NCBI GenBank assembly: GCA_022510845.1
Contig: JAFLSR010000006.1
Coordinates: forward strand, 22,484 to 86,483
Length of the DNA stretch: 64,000 nucleotides
Direction: 5' to 3'
DNA from: Treponema sp.
GTDB lineage: Bacteria; Spirochaetota; Spirochaetia; Treponematales; Treponemataceae
The notes below the pieces were generated by a model, which did not search any database, had not been told where the DNA came from, and saw only the letters and a list, made by a program, of their open reading frames with translations. The translations under genes and the position numbers were made by a program. Each line of letters begins with the position of its first letter. Within the stretch, counting starts at the first letter, position 1. Positions 9,395 through 18,996 of this stretch are shown here, one piece after another.

Positions 9395-9593
9395 GTATGT
9401 GTTCGCAACGAAGCGAGAATGCACATTAATACCAAAGTTGCAACGCAACTTTGAAGTCCAAAAACGCCGCGTAATTTTACGACATTTTTTTTATAAAATC
9501 AACACACTCCGATGCAAAGCGTCGGAAGCCCCCTCCGCACGAATCAAATCGCAATTTGATTTTTCACACAAAGCAAAACATTCGATGCGGATT

Positions 9594-11993
9594 CTATTTG
9601 TTTACGATGTTGAACGAAAGCACGAAATTCCACGTGTCGTACCATTTCACCCTGCCGTTTTCTACGCGGAAGCAGTTCGCAAAAAGCAGTCGCAGCGGAA
9701 ACTGCGGCATGAGGATGCGGATGTCAGGCCCGAAACTGAAAAAGTAATCGTCTATCTTTACGTTCGAAAAAAGGTCCCTTGGGTCTTCTTTTATGACAAC
9801 CGCATCGAAAAATCCGTCCAAGGCGAGCATTCCGGGGATTACAGGAATTCGAATCTCAATGTTGTTGCTCCACATCGCCCTACCCTTGTCGGAATTGTAG
9901 ATTTCTGTCCATCCGCGTCCATTGAACATTCCGTCGATATAAAGTTTGTTCGTGTCGCTCACCTGCGAATGCGGCGTGGGCAACTGCACAGAATAACTCA
10001 TCAGCGCGGCAAATATAATTTTGAACGCCCATTTTTCGGTTACGGGAATGTTGAGGAGCGTGTAGTAGCCTTCGAGTTTGGTATCAAGCCTCAAGAAATA
10101 GTCCACTTCCATCGGGAAAATTCCGTACCACGCAACCCGCTCGCTGAAAAACCATCCGCGCGAAGGATCGTAGTTTATGTCGCGGCCGTCCATGGACCAC
10201 TTTGTCCAAATCGAATTGGTAAATCCCCATCTGTTCGCATAGCGCGTGATAGTCGGATCAAGAGGCGTGTAAAGCTCGTCGTCATAAATGAAGTTAGTGA
10301 GAGAATTCGTGAGTCCGCCGGAAAGCGTGAGGATTGCCCAGTTCGGCATCCAGCGATACGCAAGCGAATGGTCCATGCTCATCTGCCATCGTTGGTATTG
10401 CATATATTTGGTGTAATCCGGGCGACCCGAACCGTCCATTCCGAGCCTGTACGCTTTTGCGCGCGCGTGCGAGAACGAAATCGATTCGCTCCAAGTAATC
10501 GGCAAGCCCCAAAGCCAGTTCTGCGAGTAGCCCAAATTTATCGACTGCTCGTCGGAGGAAATCGTAGTGCCTGCGGAAATGCGTTTTCCCAATCCCAAGA
10601 AATTCGAATTGGACCACTGCACGAAAAGCGCGAACGGCAAATCCTCCGGATCCGTTACGCCCGAAAATGTTATTCCGAATTCGATGCTGTTCGTCTGCTG
10701 CTCTTCCACGGAAATTATTATGTCCACCAAATTCGAATCGCTTCCCGGCTCCACCGTAGGAACTACGCTCGAAAAAAATTGGAGGTTGTACAAGTTCCTA
10801 AGGCCGTTCGAAATTTTGGCTTTGGAAAAAACGTCGCCGCTTTCAATCGGAAGTTCGCGCGTTATGACGAAATCCTTTGTCTTGGAATTTCCTTTGACTA
10901 TGATGTTTTCGACATGGCTTCGGTCGCGCTCGACGATGTTCACGACATACGAAACCGTGCGTTCGGACGGGTCTCGGTTTTCCGCGGGCTGAAACGAATT
11001 TTCAGTGTAGCCGTTTTCGTAATAAATGTCGCTCACGCGCATGAGGCTTTCTGAAAATTTCGTCGCGTTGAAGATGTCTCCTTTTTTGAGCGTGACCAGC
11101 GAAGAAAGCCGCTCTGAACTGAATACCTTGTTTCCCGTGAACGAAATCTCATCGAAAGTATAGACAGAACCTTCGTAAAGATAATATGTAATTGTAAGTT
11201 CGTCGCGGTTCTTTTCGTCGTTGCGCACCACATCCCGCGTTATGTCGATGATGCTGAAATCCATATAGCCGCGGTCCATATAGAAGCGCGTGATGGCTTG
11301 CCTGTCCTGTTCGAGTTGGGATTCTTGGAACGAGCCTTTTCGGATTACGCCAGCCGTCTTCATCTTCAACTGGCTTGCAAGTTTTTTATTTGAGAACGCC
11401 GAATTGCCTTCGAAATTTATGGCGACAACGGAAGTCGTGTTGCCTTCGACTATGTTGTAAGTGACTATGATTCCGCTTTCCGTTTCTTCCGTCGTGTGCG
11501 AAACCCTGACGTTCGTGAACCCCTTTTCAAGATAGACGTCGCGCAACGCCCGTTCATCGGCGAACGCTTCGGATTCCACGAACACATTGCCTACTTTTAT
11601 CGTGAGCGCCTCGCGTAGCGGCGGATTGCGGACTTGCTTGTTTCCCCGAAATCGTATCAAAGAGATGACAGGCTTTTCGGTTACGGTGAGAACAAGAATC
11701 ACTCCGTTTCCGGAATCGTGCGTGGCACCTGGCTCAATGTCGTCGAAATAGTTCAACGCCTCAAGCCTGTTCAGCAAGTCGTAGAAGCAGTCGCTCACTT
11801 TCCTTCCGATGAAACTGGAAACCAAGCCCGAAAGTTCGGACTGCTTCACGCTTTGGAGTCCTTTGAATGTTATCTTGGAAATCGGACGCTCCCAGTACCA
11901 GTCGTCATCCTCTTCCTGGGCGCAGACAAAGTTGTTCGCAGTGATTGCCGTGAGAATAAGGCACAGCAAGAACGCCCTGATTTTTAAATGCAT
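9594..11993 (-). CDS. bamA: Outer membrane protein assembly factor BamA
   Basis: BamA inserts beta-barrel proteins into the outer membrane. The 799-residue protein starts with a signal peptide ending near ...FVCAQ. Five POTRA-like repeats follow (residues about 35-420), recognisable by recurring INFEGN/ISFTGN-type strands. The C-terminal 16-strand Omp85 barrel comes after them. It is the counterpart of T. pallidum TP0326 (Tp92). The start overlaps the tamB stop by about 10 codons of leader, so tamB and bamA are probably co-transcribed. The last residues (SFNIVNK) lack the usual terminal aromatic residue of a barrel signal, which is slightly unusual. Confidence 0.95.
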   Translation of the reverse strand: MHLKIRAFLLCLILTAITANNFVCAQEEDDDWYWERPISKITFKGLQSVKQSELSGLVSSFIGRKVSDCFYDLLNRLEALNYFDDIEPGATHDSGNGVILVLTVTEKPVISLIRFRGNKQVRNPPLREALTIKVGNVFVESEAFADERALRDVYLEKGFTNVRVSHTTEETESGIIVTYNIVEGNTTSVVAINFEGNSAFSNKKLASQLKMKTAGVIRKGSFQESQLEQDRQAITRFYMDRGYMDFSIIDITRDVVRNDEKNRDELTITYYLYEGSVYTFDEISFTGNKVFSSERLSSLVTLKKGDIFNATKFSESLMRVSDIYYENGYTENSFQPAENRDPSERTVSYVVNIVERDRSHVENIIVKGNSKTKDFVITRELPIESGDVFSKAKISNGLRNLYNLQFFSSVVPTVEPGSDSNLVDIIISVEEQQTNSIEFGITFSGVTDPEDLPFALFVQWSNSNFLGLGKRISAGTTISSDEQSINLGYSQNWLWGLPITWSESISFSHARAKAYRLGMDGSGRPDYTKYMQYQRWQMSMDHSLAYRWMPNWAILTLSGGLTNSLTNFIYDDELYTPLDPTITRYANRWGFTNSIWTKWSMDGRDINYDPSRGWFFSERVAWYGIFPMEVDYFLRLDTKLEGYYTLLNIPVTEKWAFKIIFAALMSYSVQLPTPHSQVSDTNKLYIDGMFNGRGWTEIYNSDKGRAMWSNNIEIRIPVIPGMLALDGFFDAVVIKEDPRDLFSNVKIDDYFFSFGPDIRILMPQFPLRLLFANCFRVENGRVKWYDTWNFVLSFNIVNK

Positions 11994-12018
11994 ACTTTTT
12001 TACAACTCCAAATTCAAA

Positions 12019-15000
12019 TTAAAAACTGAACTTCCACGACAATGTGAGCGACGTATTTTGGACAAAGCGCATATTCATCAGATCTTCGAAATCCGGCGCC
12101 ATGCTCCATCGAATGTTCGCGAACGGAGACTCAAGTTCAAAACCGATTTCCGGTCTGAACGAAAGCCCATTGAGCGTGTATTTGTCGTCAGTGCGGTTTC
12201 CATCGTAGTCCATGCGAAGCATCGCGTCGGCAAAGATGGAATCCCCCAAGTACTTTCCAATATAAACAGTCGTACCATCCAAATAGTTACCGGCAGGATT
12301 GGAAAAAGTTCCGTTTCCTTCGTTCGTAGACGAGCGTCCCATTCCCTGCTTTACGGCGTTTTGGACGACCATCGTTCTCAATGAAAATATATCAAATTTG
12401 AAGAAATCACGCAAGGCATTTTCCAGTTTTCTTGTAAAAACCGTCTGAATCGTCTGGTCGCCGTAAGCCAAAGCAAAGTCCGCAAGATTGCTTGAATCTG
12501 CCGTGATTATCGTGCCCAAAATTTCCATTATTTCGCGCTCGCTCTTTGCGGGACTTGCGGAAAGCCTTGGAGAAAGTTCGCTCAAATGCTGGTTTTCCAC
12601 GAAAAGCGAAACGGTAACATTGTCGCCGTTTTCGTCTCGGGTCTTGGTTTCCGCCCGAACAGTTATGCGCGGATCGAAACTTTCGTCGTTGTCGCTGAAA
12701 TGCACCATCCCTTCTTTGATGTAGAAATTCGTGTTGAGGTAGCTCAGTTCGCCGCTCCGTATCGGAACAAGTCCGTCAAGCAAAAGTCGGTTCTGGTCGC
12801 CGATGTAGGTCACTTCGATTTCGCTTCCTGGAACTATGACGGCCCGCAAGTACGATGAATACGAAATCTGCACGCGGCTTTCGGTGCGGACATTCAACGC
12901 GACATCCTTGTTGGAACTTTTTTCTTCGTCTTGGAATGGATGTGCGAATCCCGCAAAAATTTCTTTGAGGCGAGTCGCTCCGAATTCGGCGTTCGTGTCT
13001 TTGGCTACGACTTCGCCTGAAACGCTCGTCCACGAGTTTTCATACAGTATGTCCATGTTCGCAAGGAAGTCGCCTTTGATATGGATTTCGGAAAGGTTTA
13101 TGTTCAGAGGCACATAGTTTTCTTCAACGGTCTGAACATGCACCGCAAGGCTTTCGAATGCGAATCCGTTCATCTGCACGTTCACAGTAACGTCCACCGA
13201 CTGGCGGCTGAGAAGGCATCTCGTAGGGTCGGTATAGAATTCCTGCTCCGACATAAAAAGCGTGATTTTTTCGGTGGTGGCAGGCCGGCGGAAAAAATCA
13301 GGGCAGGTGAATTCTGCCGGAACAATTTCGAGCGCGCCCGCGAAATACGGGTCTCTGGGAGAGCCTGTTATGGCAAATTCGCCGGAAAGATTTCCTTTGC
13401 GGACTTTCACGACATCAACATTCAGTCCGTCCAAAAGTTTCGGAAGGCTCACAGACACATCGGAAAAAAACAGTCCAATCGAATCGGGCGAAATGCTTCC
13501 GTCCACGGAAAATTCCAGCGGGAGGGGGTTCTTCATTCGCAGGCTGATGTCGCGCATACGAGAAACAGTTCCGGAAAGGCCGATGTTCGCGCTCGAAGAA
13601 ATCAAAAGCTCGTCGCTTGCCTTGGTAACTTCGAGGTGGTACGGCGCGAGTTTTTTGACTCCGTTCTTTACGACAGAGCCTGCATCCACCGTAAAATTCA
13701 TAACCGAAGGAACGCCGCCTTCGATTTCGTCCAAGGCGGTCGCGCGCGCAGAAACTTCGGAAGTGAATTTTGCGCCGAGAATCTCGCTTTCAAAATTGAA
13801 ATTCATTACGCCTTCGAATTTATTGAAATCGAATTCCGCAGAAAGGTCTTCGATTTGCGTCGCCCCGAAATCCACGGACGAAGAGACGAGCGAAATTTTT
13901 TTGTTCTCAAACAAGCCTTGTGCCTTCACGACTAGCGGCGTGTTCCGCACCGTGAAAGTCGCGGAAGGCACGGAAAGAAAGATGCTCGGATTCAAAAGCG
14001 CGCCGTTCACGGAAAGCGTTGCGTTCACAGTGTCCGAATCATACGAAGTATTCACAAAACGCTGCGAGCGCAACGAAGATATTTCGAGCACAGCATCCAT
14101 AAAAAGATTTTTGAGGACAGTTCCGCCATACCCCGAGGTTTCTGAATTTTTCGCCTGACGCGGGAATTCGAGTTCGCCGTCAACGTAGGGCGTTTCCAAA
14201 GTTTCGTCCGTTTCATCAAAAAATTTTTCCTGCGAGATTTCCGCGTCCATTTCAAAAATTTCGTCGTCCGAAAGTTCCTGAGCCTGATTCAAAATTTCTC
14301 CGGAAAACGAGATTTGCTCACGCCCAAGCAAATCCGACAACAAGAACCTGAAAGTCGCCTCTTCGAATTTCCGCTCCTGCGCGAGGACGAACACATTTCC
14401 GTCGCCCGTCAAATTCGAAACGGAATCGGAGTAAGAAAGATTTTTGAAAACCGCTCCTAGCGAATCCACGGTTGCGGAAAACGAAATCGCGGGACGGAGC
14501 GAACTTTCGCCATCGATGAGCCGCCCTTCAAAACGCGGAATGATTATGTTTGGGCCATTGCTGAGCGCGTAGGAAAAATTCGTTTCGTTCGTAAGCGAAA
14601 AGGTATGCCCACCCAAATGCAACGGAAATTCCTCCACCGAAAAAAGCCCCGTGAGCACGGCTTCTTCGCCGGAAGTGTCGGTGTTCATCGAAAATCGGAA
14701 TCCATATTCGCTTTCAATGCTGACCCAGTTTTCGGAAAAGTTTCCCGTAAAAGCGTATGGGATGTCATTCAGTTCAAGCCGCCCAACAAGCGAGCGGTCG
14801 CCGCCCTTCCCCAAAAGCGTGCTCTGAACGTCCATCAAAAGCCGCTGCTTTGCGAACGCGATTTCCAAGCGTTCAAGGTTAATCACCTCGCGGTTGCCGT
14901 CCGCCGAAAGCAACAGCATCTGATCGTCGCGGCTCGTGTTTGTCATAAAGGCATACGGAACGTTGAACGAATATTCGCCGCCCTCGGACGACGCGAACGC

Positions 15001-16665
15001 CTCGCCGCTGAAAACGAACGGAGCGAATTCGTAAGCCACGCGCTCAAGCAAGGGGCGCAGCGAACGTTCCGCGAAAAAAGCAGAAATCATGGCTATGCTG
15101 TCAAGGTAAAGCATATCGAGCGAAGTGGACACACGAAAATCGTTCGTGCTCGGAGAAAAACTTCCGTAAAGCGAAAGGTGCCCAGGTCTTTCGGTTTCCT
15201 CATGCGAATAGTCCGAAACTTCGAACGTAAAGTCCCACGAATCTTCCGATGGAATCACGTTGAGCATCGCCGCGGTCAAAATGTTCTCGCCAAAATTCAC
15301 CTGCGGAGAAAAGAACATGAACCCTTCGCCTTGCGGCTCCAAATAGACTTCCGTTGAAATCACGCCGCCGTTCGGCAAAATAAACGAATCGACATAGAGA
15401 TTTCCGAACGGCTCGATTTTTTTGAAATTGAATCCGCCGTTAAAACTCAGATTGTAGCGTTCGCCGCTCACGCGAAAATCGGGAACGGAAATTTTTTCGT
15501 CATCGCCCGCAACAGAATAAGACACGAGAAGATCGGAAGCAAATTCTTCGCTCGGGAACGCGCTCGCCGGAACGAAAACGCTTCCGTCGGAACTGTATGA
15601 AAATTCCTTGGAGTTTATGTTGAAATCCGCCTCAGCGGAAACCGAAAGGTTCATCGCGAATACAGAATTTGCAACTTGTGAACGGCTTGAAGTCTGCACC
15701 ATTTTCGCCACGCTGAAATTGTCGGCGAACAATTTCGCAGAACCGTCGCCGGTTTCAAGTGAGAGCACGGCTTCCGTATAGATGTCCTGCGCATTCGGAA
15801 GCATTTTGAGCGAGAAAACCCTTTCGCGATATTCCGCCAAAAAGCCCAAATATCGCACGCTGTAATCTTCGGCATAAATGTTGGACAGGCGGATGACGGC
15901 GTTGCTTCCATCGAGCGAATTCGGAATCGATGCGGAAAATCCCAAATCGCCGTGAATTTTTTTCCCCGAAATCTCGAACTCGAAATTTCCCCTTATGAGA
16001 GCGTCCATGTTTCCGCCCTCGTTCAAAAAAGTCGCGCGGCTTACTTCGCCCGAAAAAACCGAGTCTTCTTTTTCGTAACGCGCCCGCATTCGGTATATTC
16101 GCAAATCGCGCAAAAACGCAATGTCGATTCCTTCGAGCGTTTCAAAAATCTTTTCAGTGGAATAAGTCCGTTGAGCAGAATCTCCAAAATCCGCCTCAAA
16201 ATCACTTTCCGAAATTTCAGGCAAATCGCGCGAGACTTGCGCGGACTTTTTTTTTGCGGCTTCGGAGATTTTTCCAATCCAAGAATCGTTTTTTCCCGCG
16301 ACCACGGAAATGTCAACATCGCGCAGCGAGATGTGTTTCAGCGCATTCGAAAAATCGCCTTTTAAAATCGCCGGAATCGAATACGCCACAGAAGCGTTCC
16401 GCACGCTCGCAACGAGAGCGCCGGTTTCCGAATCCACCACGGAAATTCCGGAAACCCTTATTCCGCGCAAAATCGAAGGCGAAAGACTTTCGTATGAAAT
16501 TTCAAGGGCAAAATCATCCCGTACTTTTTCGCCAAAAAATACGATTGCGCCCTCGAACGCCTTTCCAAATTTTTCGTAGACCGGGCGAAAAAGCAAGTTC
16601 GAAACGCAAATCAAGGAGAAGAATATCAATATGCAGACACCGACTTTTATAAAACGCGATTTCAC
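12019..16665 (-). CDS. tamB: TamB-like translocation/assembly module protein
   Basis: TamB-family proteins are anchored in the inner membrane and span the periplasm as a long beta-taco; they assist outer-membrane protein assembly or lipid transport. The 1548-residue protein has one N-terminal membrane segment (about residues 8-28). A very long beta-rich region follows, ending in the conserved TamB (DUF490) domain over the last 350-400 residues. The start codon is GTG (16663-16665) preceded by GAGG. It heads the tamB-bamA-skp-mutS-comF run, the TP0325-TP0328 arrangement. A TamA partner is absent here, and BamA next door is the likely partner, as proposed for other spirochaetes. Confidence 0.88.
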   Translation of the reverse strand: MKSRFIKVGVCILIFFSLICVSNLLFRPVYEKFGKAFEGAIVFFGEKVRDDFALEISYESLSPSILRGIRVSGISVVDSETGALVASVRNASVAYSIPAILKGDFSNALKHISLRDVDISVVAGKNDSWIGKISEAAKKKSAQVSRDLPEISESDFEADFGDSAQRTYSTEKIFETLEGIDIAFLRDLRIYRMRARYEKEDSVFSGEVSRATFLNEGGNMDALIRGNFEFEISGKKIHGDLGFSASIPNSLDGSNAVIRLSNIYAEDYSVRYLGFLAEYRERVFSLKMLPNAQDIYTEAVLSLETGDGSAKLFADNFSVAKMVQTSSRSQVANSVFAMNLSVSAEADFNINSKEFSYSSDGSVFVPASAFPSEEFASDLLVSYSVAGDDEKISVPDFRVSGERYNLSFNGGFNFKKIEPFGNLYVDSFILPNGGVISTEVYLEPQGEGFMFFSPQVNFGENILTAAMLNVIPSEDSWDFTFEVSDYSHEETERPGHLSLYGSFSPSTNDFRVSTSLDMLYLDSIAMISAFFAERSLRPLLERVAYEFAPFVFSGEAFASSEGGEYSFNVPYAFMTNTSRDDQMLLLSADGNREVINLERLEIAFAKQRLLMDVQSTLLGKGGDRSLVGRLELNDIPYAFTGNFSENWVSIESEYGFRFSMNTDTSGEEAVLTGLFSVEEFPLHLGGHTFSLTNETNFSYALSNGPNIIIPRFEGRLIDGESSLRPAISFSATVDSLGAVFKNLSYSDSVSNLTGDGNVFVLAQERKFEEATFRFLLSDLLGREQISFSGEILNQAQELSDDEIFEMDAEISQEKFFDETDETLETPYVDGELEFPRQAKNSETSGYGGTVLKNLFMDAVLEISSLRSQRFVNTSYDSDTVNATLSVNGALLNPSIFLSVPSATFTVRNTPLVVKAQGLFENKKISLVSSSVDFGATQIEDLSAEFDFNKFEGVMNFNFESEILGAKFTSEVSARATALDEIEGGVPSVMNFTVDAGSVVKNGVKKLAPYHLEVTKASDELLISSSANIGLSGTVSRMRDISLRMKNPLPLEFSVDGSISPDSIGLFFSDVSVSLPKLLDGLNVDVVKVRKGNLSGEFAITGSPRDPYFAGALEIVPAEFTCPDFFRRPATTEKITLFMSEQEFYTDPTRCLLSRQSVDVTVNVQMNGFAFESLAVHVQTVEENYVPLNINLSEIHIKGDFLANMDILYENSWTSVSGEVVAKDTNAEFGATRLKEIFAGFAHPFQDEEKSSNKDVALNVRTESRVQISYSSYLRAVIVPGSEIEVTYIGDQNRLLLDGLVPIRSGELSYLNTNFYIKEGMVHFSDNDESFDPRITVRAETKTRDENGDNVTVSLFVENQHLSELSPRLSASPAKSEREIMEILGTIITADSSNLADFALAYGDQTIQTVFTRKLENALRDFFKFDIFSLRTMVVQNAVKQGMGRSSTNEGNGTFSNPAGNYLDGTTVYIGKYLGDSIFADAMLRMDYDGNRTDDKYTLNGLSFRPEIGFELESPFANIRWSMAPDFEDLMNMRFVQNTSLTLSWKFSF

Positions 16666-16777
16666 TACGGCGACCTCGCGTAAAAAAAGCGGACGGCGAT
16701 TGAAAAAATATGCATTCTATTATAATATATTAATATATTACATTATCGGAAATAAATAAAGACAAATAAGGCAGAAT

Positions 16778-17386
16778 ATGACATTGAAAAAATTCGTAGT
16801 GTTCGAAGGCATCGACGGCGCGGGGACTTCCACGCAAATCGAAATGCTGAAAAAAAATCCGCTCGCAAAAAATTTCTTCTTCACCGCAGAGCCGAGCGAA
16901 GGCGCGACAGGCCTTTTTCTTCGCGAAATTCTCGCAGGAAAGGCGGAAGTTTCACCCGAAACGGCCGCATACCTTTTTGCCGCCGACCGCGCGGAGCACC
17001 TTTGGGGCAAGGGCGGGATTTCAGAGCAAGTCGAAGGCGGAAAAATCGTAGTCTGCGACCGATACATTTTTTCGAGCCTCGCATACCAGGGCACAACCTG
17101 CGGCGAAATCCTCCCAAAAACGATAAATTCCCCTTTTCCACTGCCTGAAATCCTTTTTTTCTTCGAAATTTCCGCGGAAGATTCGATGGCGAGAATCGAA
17201 AAACGCGGAGAAAGGCGGGAAATCTATGAAAAGCGCGAAATGCTCGCAAAAACCGCCGAACGCTACAGAAAAGTCATCTCGGAATATAAGTCGCAGAACG
17301 AAATGAAAATCGTGGAACTTGACGCGAGCCTTCCCAAGGAGAAAATCGCGGAGCAAATCTGGCATTGCCTTGAGCCGCTCCTTTGA
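16778..17386 (+). CDS. tmk: Thymidylate kinase with an altered P-loop
   Basis: Thymidylate kinase makes dTDP from dTMP. The 202-residue protein has the family opening FEGIDGAG at about residues 8-16, the DRY motif (CDRYIFSSLAYQG) near residue 90, and a basic lid region (RIEKRGERREIYEKR) near 140. The Walker A lysine is not present: the loop reads GAGTSTQ, where most bacterial enzymes have GAGKTTQ or GSGKSTQ. Adjacent features are otherwise intact, so the enzyme may use another positive residue, or the loop is a lineage variant. The ribosome site is weak (AAGG). It is divergent from tamB across an AT-rich gap. Confidence 0.9.
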   Translation: MTLKKFVVFEGIDGAGTSTQIEMLKKNPLAKNFFFTAEPSEGATGLFLREILAGKAEVSPETAAYLFAADRAEHLWGKGGISEQVEGGKIVVCDRYIFSSLAYQGTTCGEILPKTINSPFPLPEILFFFEISAEDSMARIEKRGERREIYEKREMLAKTAERYRKVISEYKSQNEMKIVELDASLPKEKIAEQIWHCLEPLL

Positions 17387-17415
17387 AAAAAAATTTCCGT
17401 AATCCGAAAAAAAAC

Positions 17416-17444
17416 TTGCCATAATTTTCAAACGGGTTTATAAT
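17416..17444 (+). promoter_or_regulatory. Promoter of glgC
   Basis: TTGCCA (17416-17421) and TATAAT (17439-17444) are separated by 17 bp. The predicted start is near 17451, giving an unusually long leader of about 126 nt before glgC. Confidence 0.65.
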
Positions 17445-17466
17445 TATTAAAGACGTTTTCTCTGAA

Positions 17467-17511
17467 TTTTTTCGGCATCGCGGGGAATGCTTTCCCAAAA
17501 TGCCGGAAAAA
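17467..17511 (+). promoter_or_regulatory. Nested hairpin in the glgC 5' leader
   Basis: A 12-bp inverted repeat with one G-U pair (17467-17478 with 17500-17511) encloses a second GGGAA/TTCCC stem (17483-17487 with 17492-17496). It lies wholly in the predicted leader. A shorter CGCTT/AAGCG stem follows at 17525-17545, before the ribosome site. Confidence 0.5.
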
Positions 17512-17576
17512 CGCGGTATTCAAACGCTTCGTTTTTCAGAAAGCGACAAAATAAAAACAATTCCTTGGAGGATTTT

Positions 17577-18860
17577 ATGGCTGACACATCACACGTGCTT
17601 TCGCTGATTTTGGGCGGCGGAAAGGGCACCCGACTTTATCCGCTCACGCAGGAACGCTCAAAGCCAGCAGTTTCGTTTGGCGGAAAATACCGAATCGTGG
17701 ACATTCCGCTTTCAAACAGCATCAATTCGGGATTCAAGAAAATCTACCTTCTCACGCAGTTCAACTCGGCGTCGCTTCACAACCACATCGCCGACTCCTA
17801 CACATTCGACCGCTTTTCGGGCGGATTCGTGCAGATTTTGGCAGCCGAGCAGACGTTCGAGCATTCGGCTTCCTATGAAGGCACTGCCGACGCCGTTCGC
17901 AAGAACCTCGTCCACTTTAGGCCGCAGAATCCGAGCCACTACATAATTCTTTCTGGCGACCAGCTCTACCACATGGACTTGAAGGCGTTCTTCGACCAGC
18001 ACGTGGCAAGCGGCGCGGATGTCACAATCGCGACCACCGCCGTAAACCGGCGCGACGCTAGCGGATTCGGAATCATGAAAATCGACGACAAGAGCCGAAT
18101 CACGGAATTCATGGAAAAGCCGAAGCCGGACCTCAACATCGACGACTGGAAAATTCCCAAGGCGGCGCGCGCTCCGAACCTGCCCGAGGAAAAAGAATAC
18201 CTTGCCTCGATGGGAATCTACATCTTCAACGCCAAGACGATGGAAGAAGTCCTCGACAACGACAAGACCGACTTCGGAAAAGAAATCATCCCGATGTCAA
18301 TCAAGACCAAAAAAGTCAATTCGTACATTTTCAGCGGCTACTGGGAAGACATCGGAACAATCCGCTCGTTCTACGAGGCCACCCTCGACCTCACCACGTC
18401 GAACCCGCAGTTCAACCTCTTTGACGAGGCAAAGCCGATTTTCTCGCATCCGAGCAACCTGCCGCCTTGCAAAATGAGCCAGGCGAACGTGACCGAATCC
18501 CTCACCTGCGAAGGCTCTATCATAAAAGATTCGATGATTACGAAGTCGGTAATCGGAATGCGCTCGATAATCGAATCAGGCTCAATCATAAAGGGCGTGA
18601 TTTTGATGGGAGCGGATTTCTACGAGTCTGACGAAGGCCGCGCGAACAACCAAAAGGCCGGCATCCCGAACATCGGAATCGGAAGGCACTGCCACATCGA
18701 AAAGACAATCATCGACAAGAACGCGCGAATCGGCGACAACTGCCAAATCAATGTCTCGGGCAAAAAATACGAGGACGGCGACCACGGCTTATTCTACAGC
18801 GCGGAAGGAATCATAATCATTCGAAAGAACGCTGTGATTCCCGCAGGCACGATTATATAA
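17577..18860 (+). CDS. glgC: Glucose-1-phosphate adenylyltransferase
   Basis: GlgC makes ADP-glucose from glucose-1-phosphate and ATP, the committed step of bacterial glycogen synthesis. The 427-residue protein starts with the nucleotidyltransferase motif GGGKGTRLYPLT near residue 12. It has LSGDQLYHMD near 120 and EFMEKPKP near 175. The C-terminal left-handed beta-helix (hexapeptide-repeat) part has characteristic isoleucine spacing. The start at 17577 is set by TTGGAGGA; an upstream reading from 17487 covers the structured leader. No glgA or glgB adjoins, but malQ and a CBM48-like protein in the window fit glycogen metabolism. Confidence 0.95.
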   Translation: MADTSHVLSLILGGGKGTRLYPLTQERSKPAVSFGGKYRIVDIPLSNSINSGFKKIYLLTQFNSASLHNHIADSYTFDRFSGGFVQILAAEQTFEHSASYEGTADAVRKNLVHFRPQNPSHYIILSGDQLYHMDLKAFFDQHVASGADVTIATTAVNRRDASGFGIMKIDDKSRITEFMEKPKPDLNIDDWKIPKAARAPNLPEEKEYLASMGIYIFNAKTMEEVLDNDKTDFGKEIIPMSIKTKKVNSYIFSGYWEDIGTIRSFYEATLDLTTSNPQFNLFDEAKPIFSHPSNLPPCKMSQANVTESLTCEGSIIKDSMITKSVIGMRSIIESGSIIKGVILMGADFYESDEGRANNQKAGIPNIGIGRHCHIEKTIIDKNARIGDNCQINVSGKKYEDGDHGLFYSAEGIIIIRKNAVIPAGTII

Positions 18861-18865
18861 AAGCC

Positions 18866-18897
18866 AAGCCCGCGCTCATCGTGATGAGCGCGGGCTT
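18866..18897. terminator. Bidirectional terminator between glgC and the response regulator
   Basis: A perfect 15-bp stem (18866-18880 with 18883-18897, AAGCCCGCGCTCATC and its complement) has a 2-nt centre and lies just after the glgC stop. On the minus strand it is followed by GGCTTTTAT, giving a short U tract; the plus strand has only CTTTAA. It sits between two convergent genes and probably serves both. Confidence 0.75.
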
Positions 18898-18913
18898 TAA
18901 TGCAAAAAACGGC

Positions 18914-18953
18914 GCAACAAGTTGCTTAATGCGTTTTGCGCCGCAAAACTCGC
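18914..18953. repeat. Dispersed double-hairpin repeat, copy 1
   Basis: This 40-bp unit starts with GCAACaaGTTGC and continues into a GTTTTGC-gcc-GCAAAAC hairpin ending CTCGC. The same architecture with closely similar sequence recurs at 36660-36698. Downstream, an AATTTTcCGCG/CGCGAAAATT hairpin (18970-18997) overlaps the end of the response regulator gene. Confidence 0.55.
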
Positions 18954-18996
18954 GAATAAAACTGACGGCAATTTTCCGCGTATAACTCGCGAAAAT

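Noticed and set aside
9340..9593. CRISPR-like array in the bamA-skp gap
   Set aside because: The palindromes differ in sequence from one another and there are no regular spacers.
9399..11054. 551-codon open frame opposite bamA, and similar long antisense frames at 18922-20355, 52073-53353 and 55514-56941
   Set aside because: They mirror well-supported genes on the other strand, are rich in Arg/His/Phe from antisense reading, and have no ribosome site or family resemblance.
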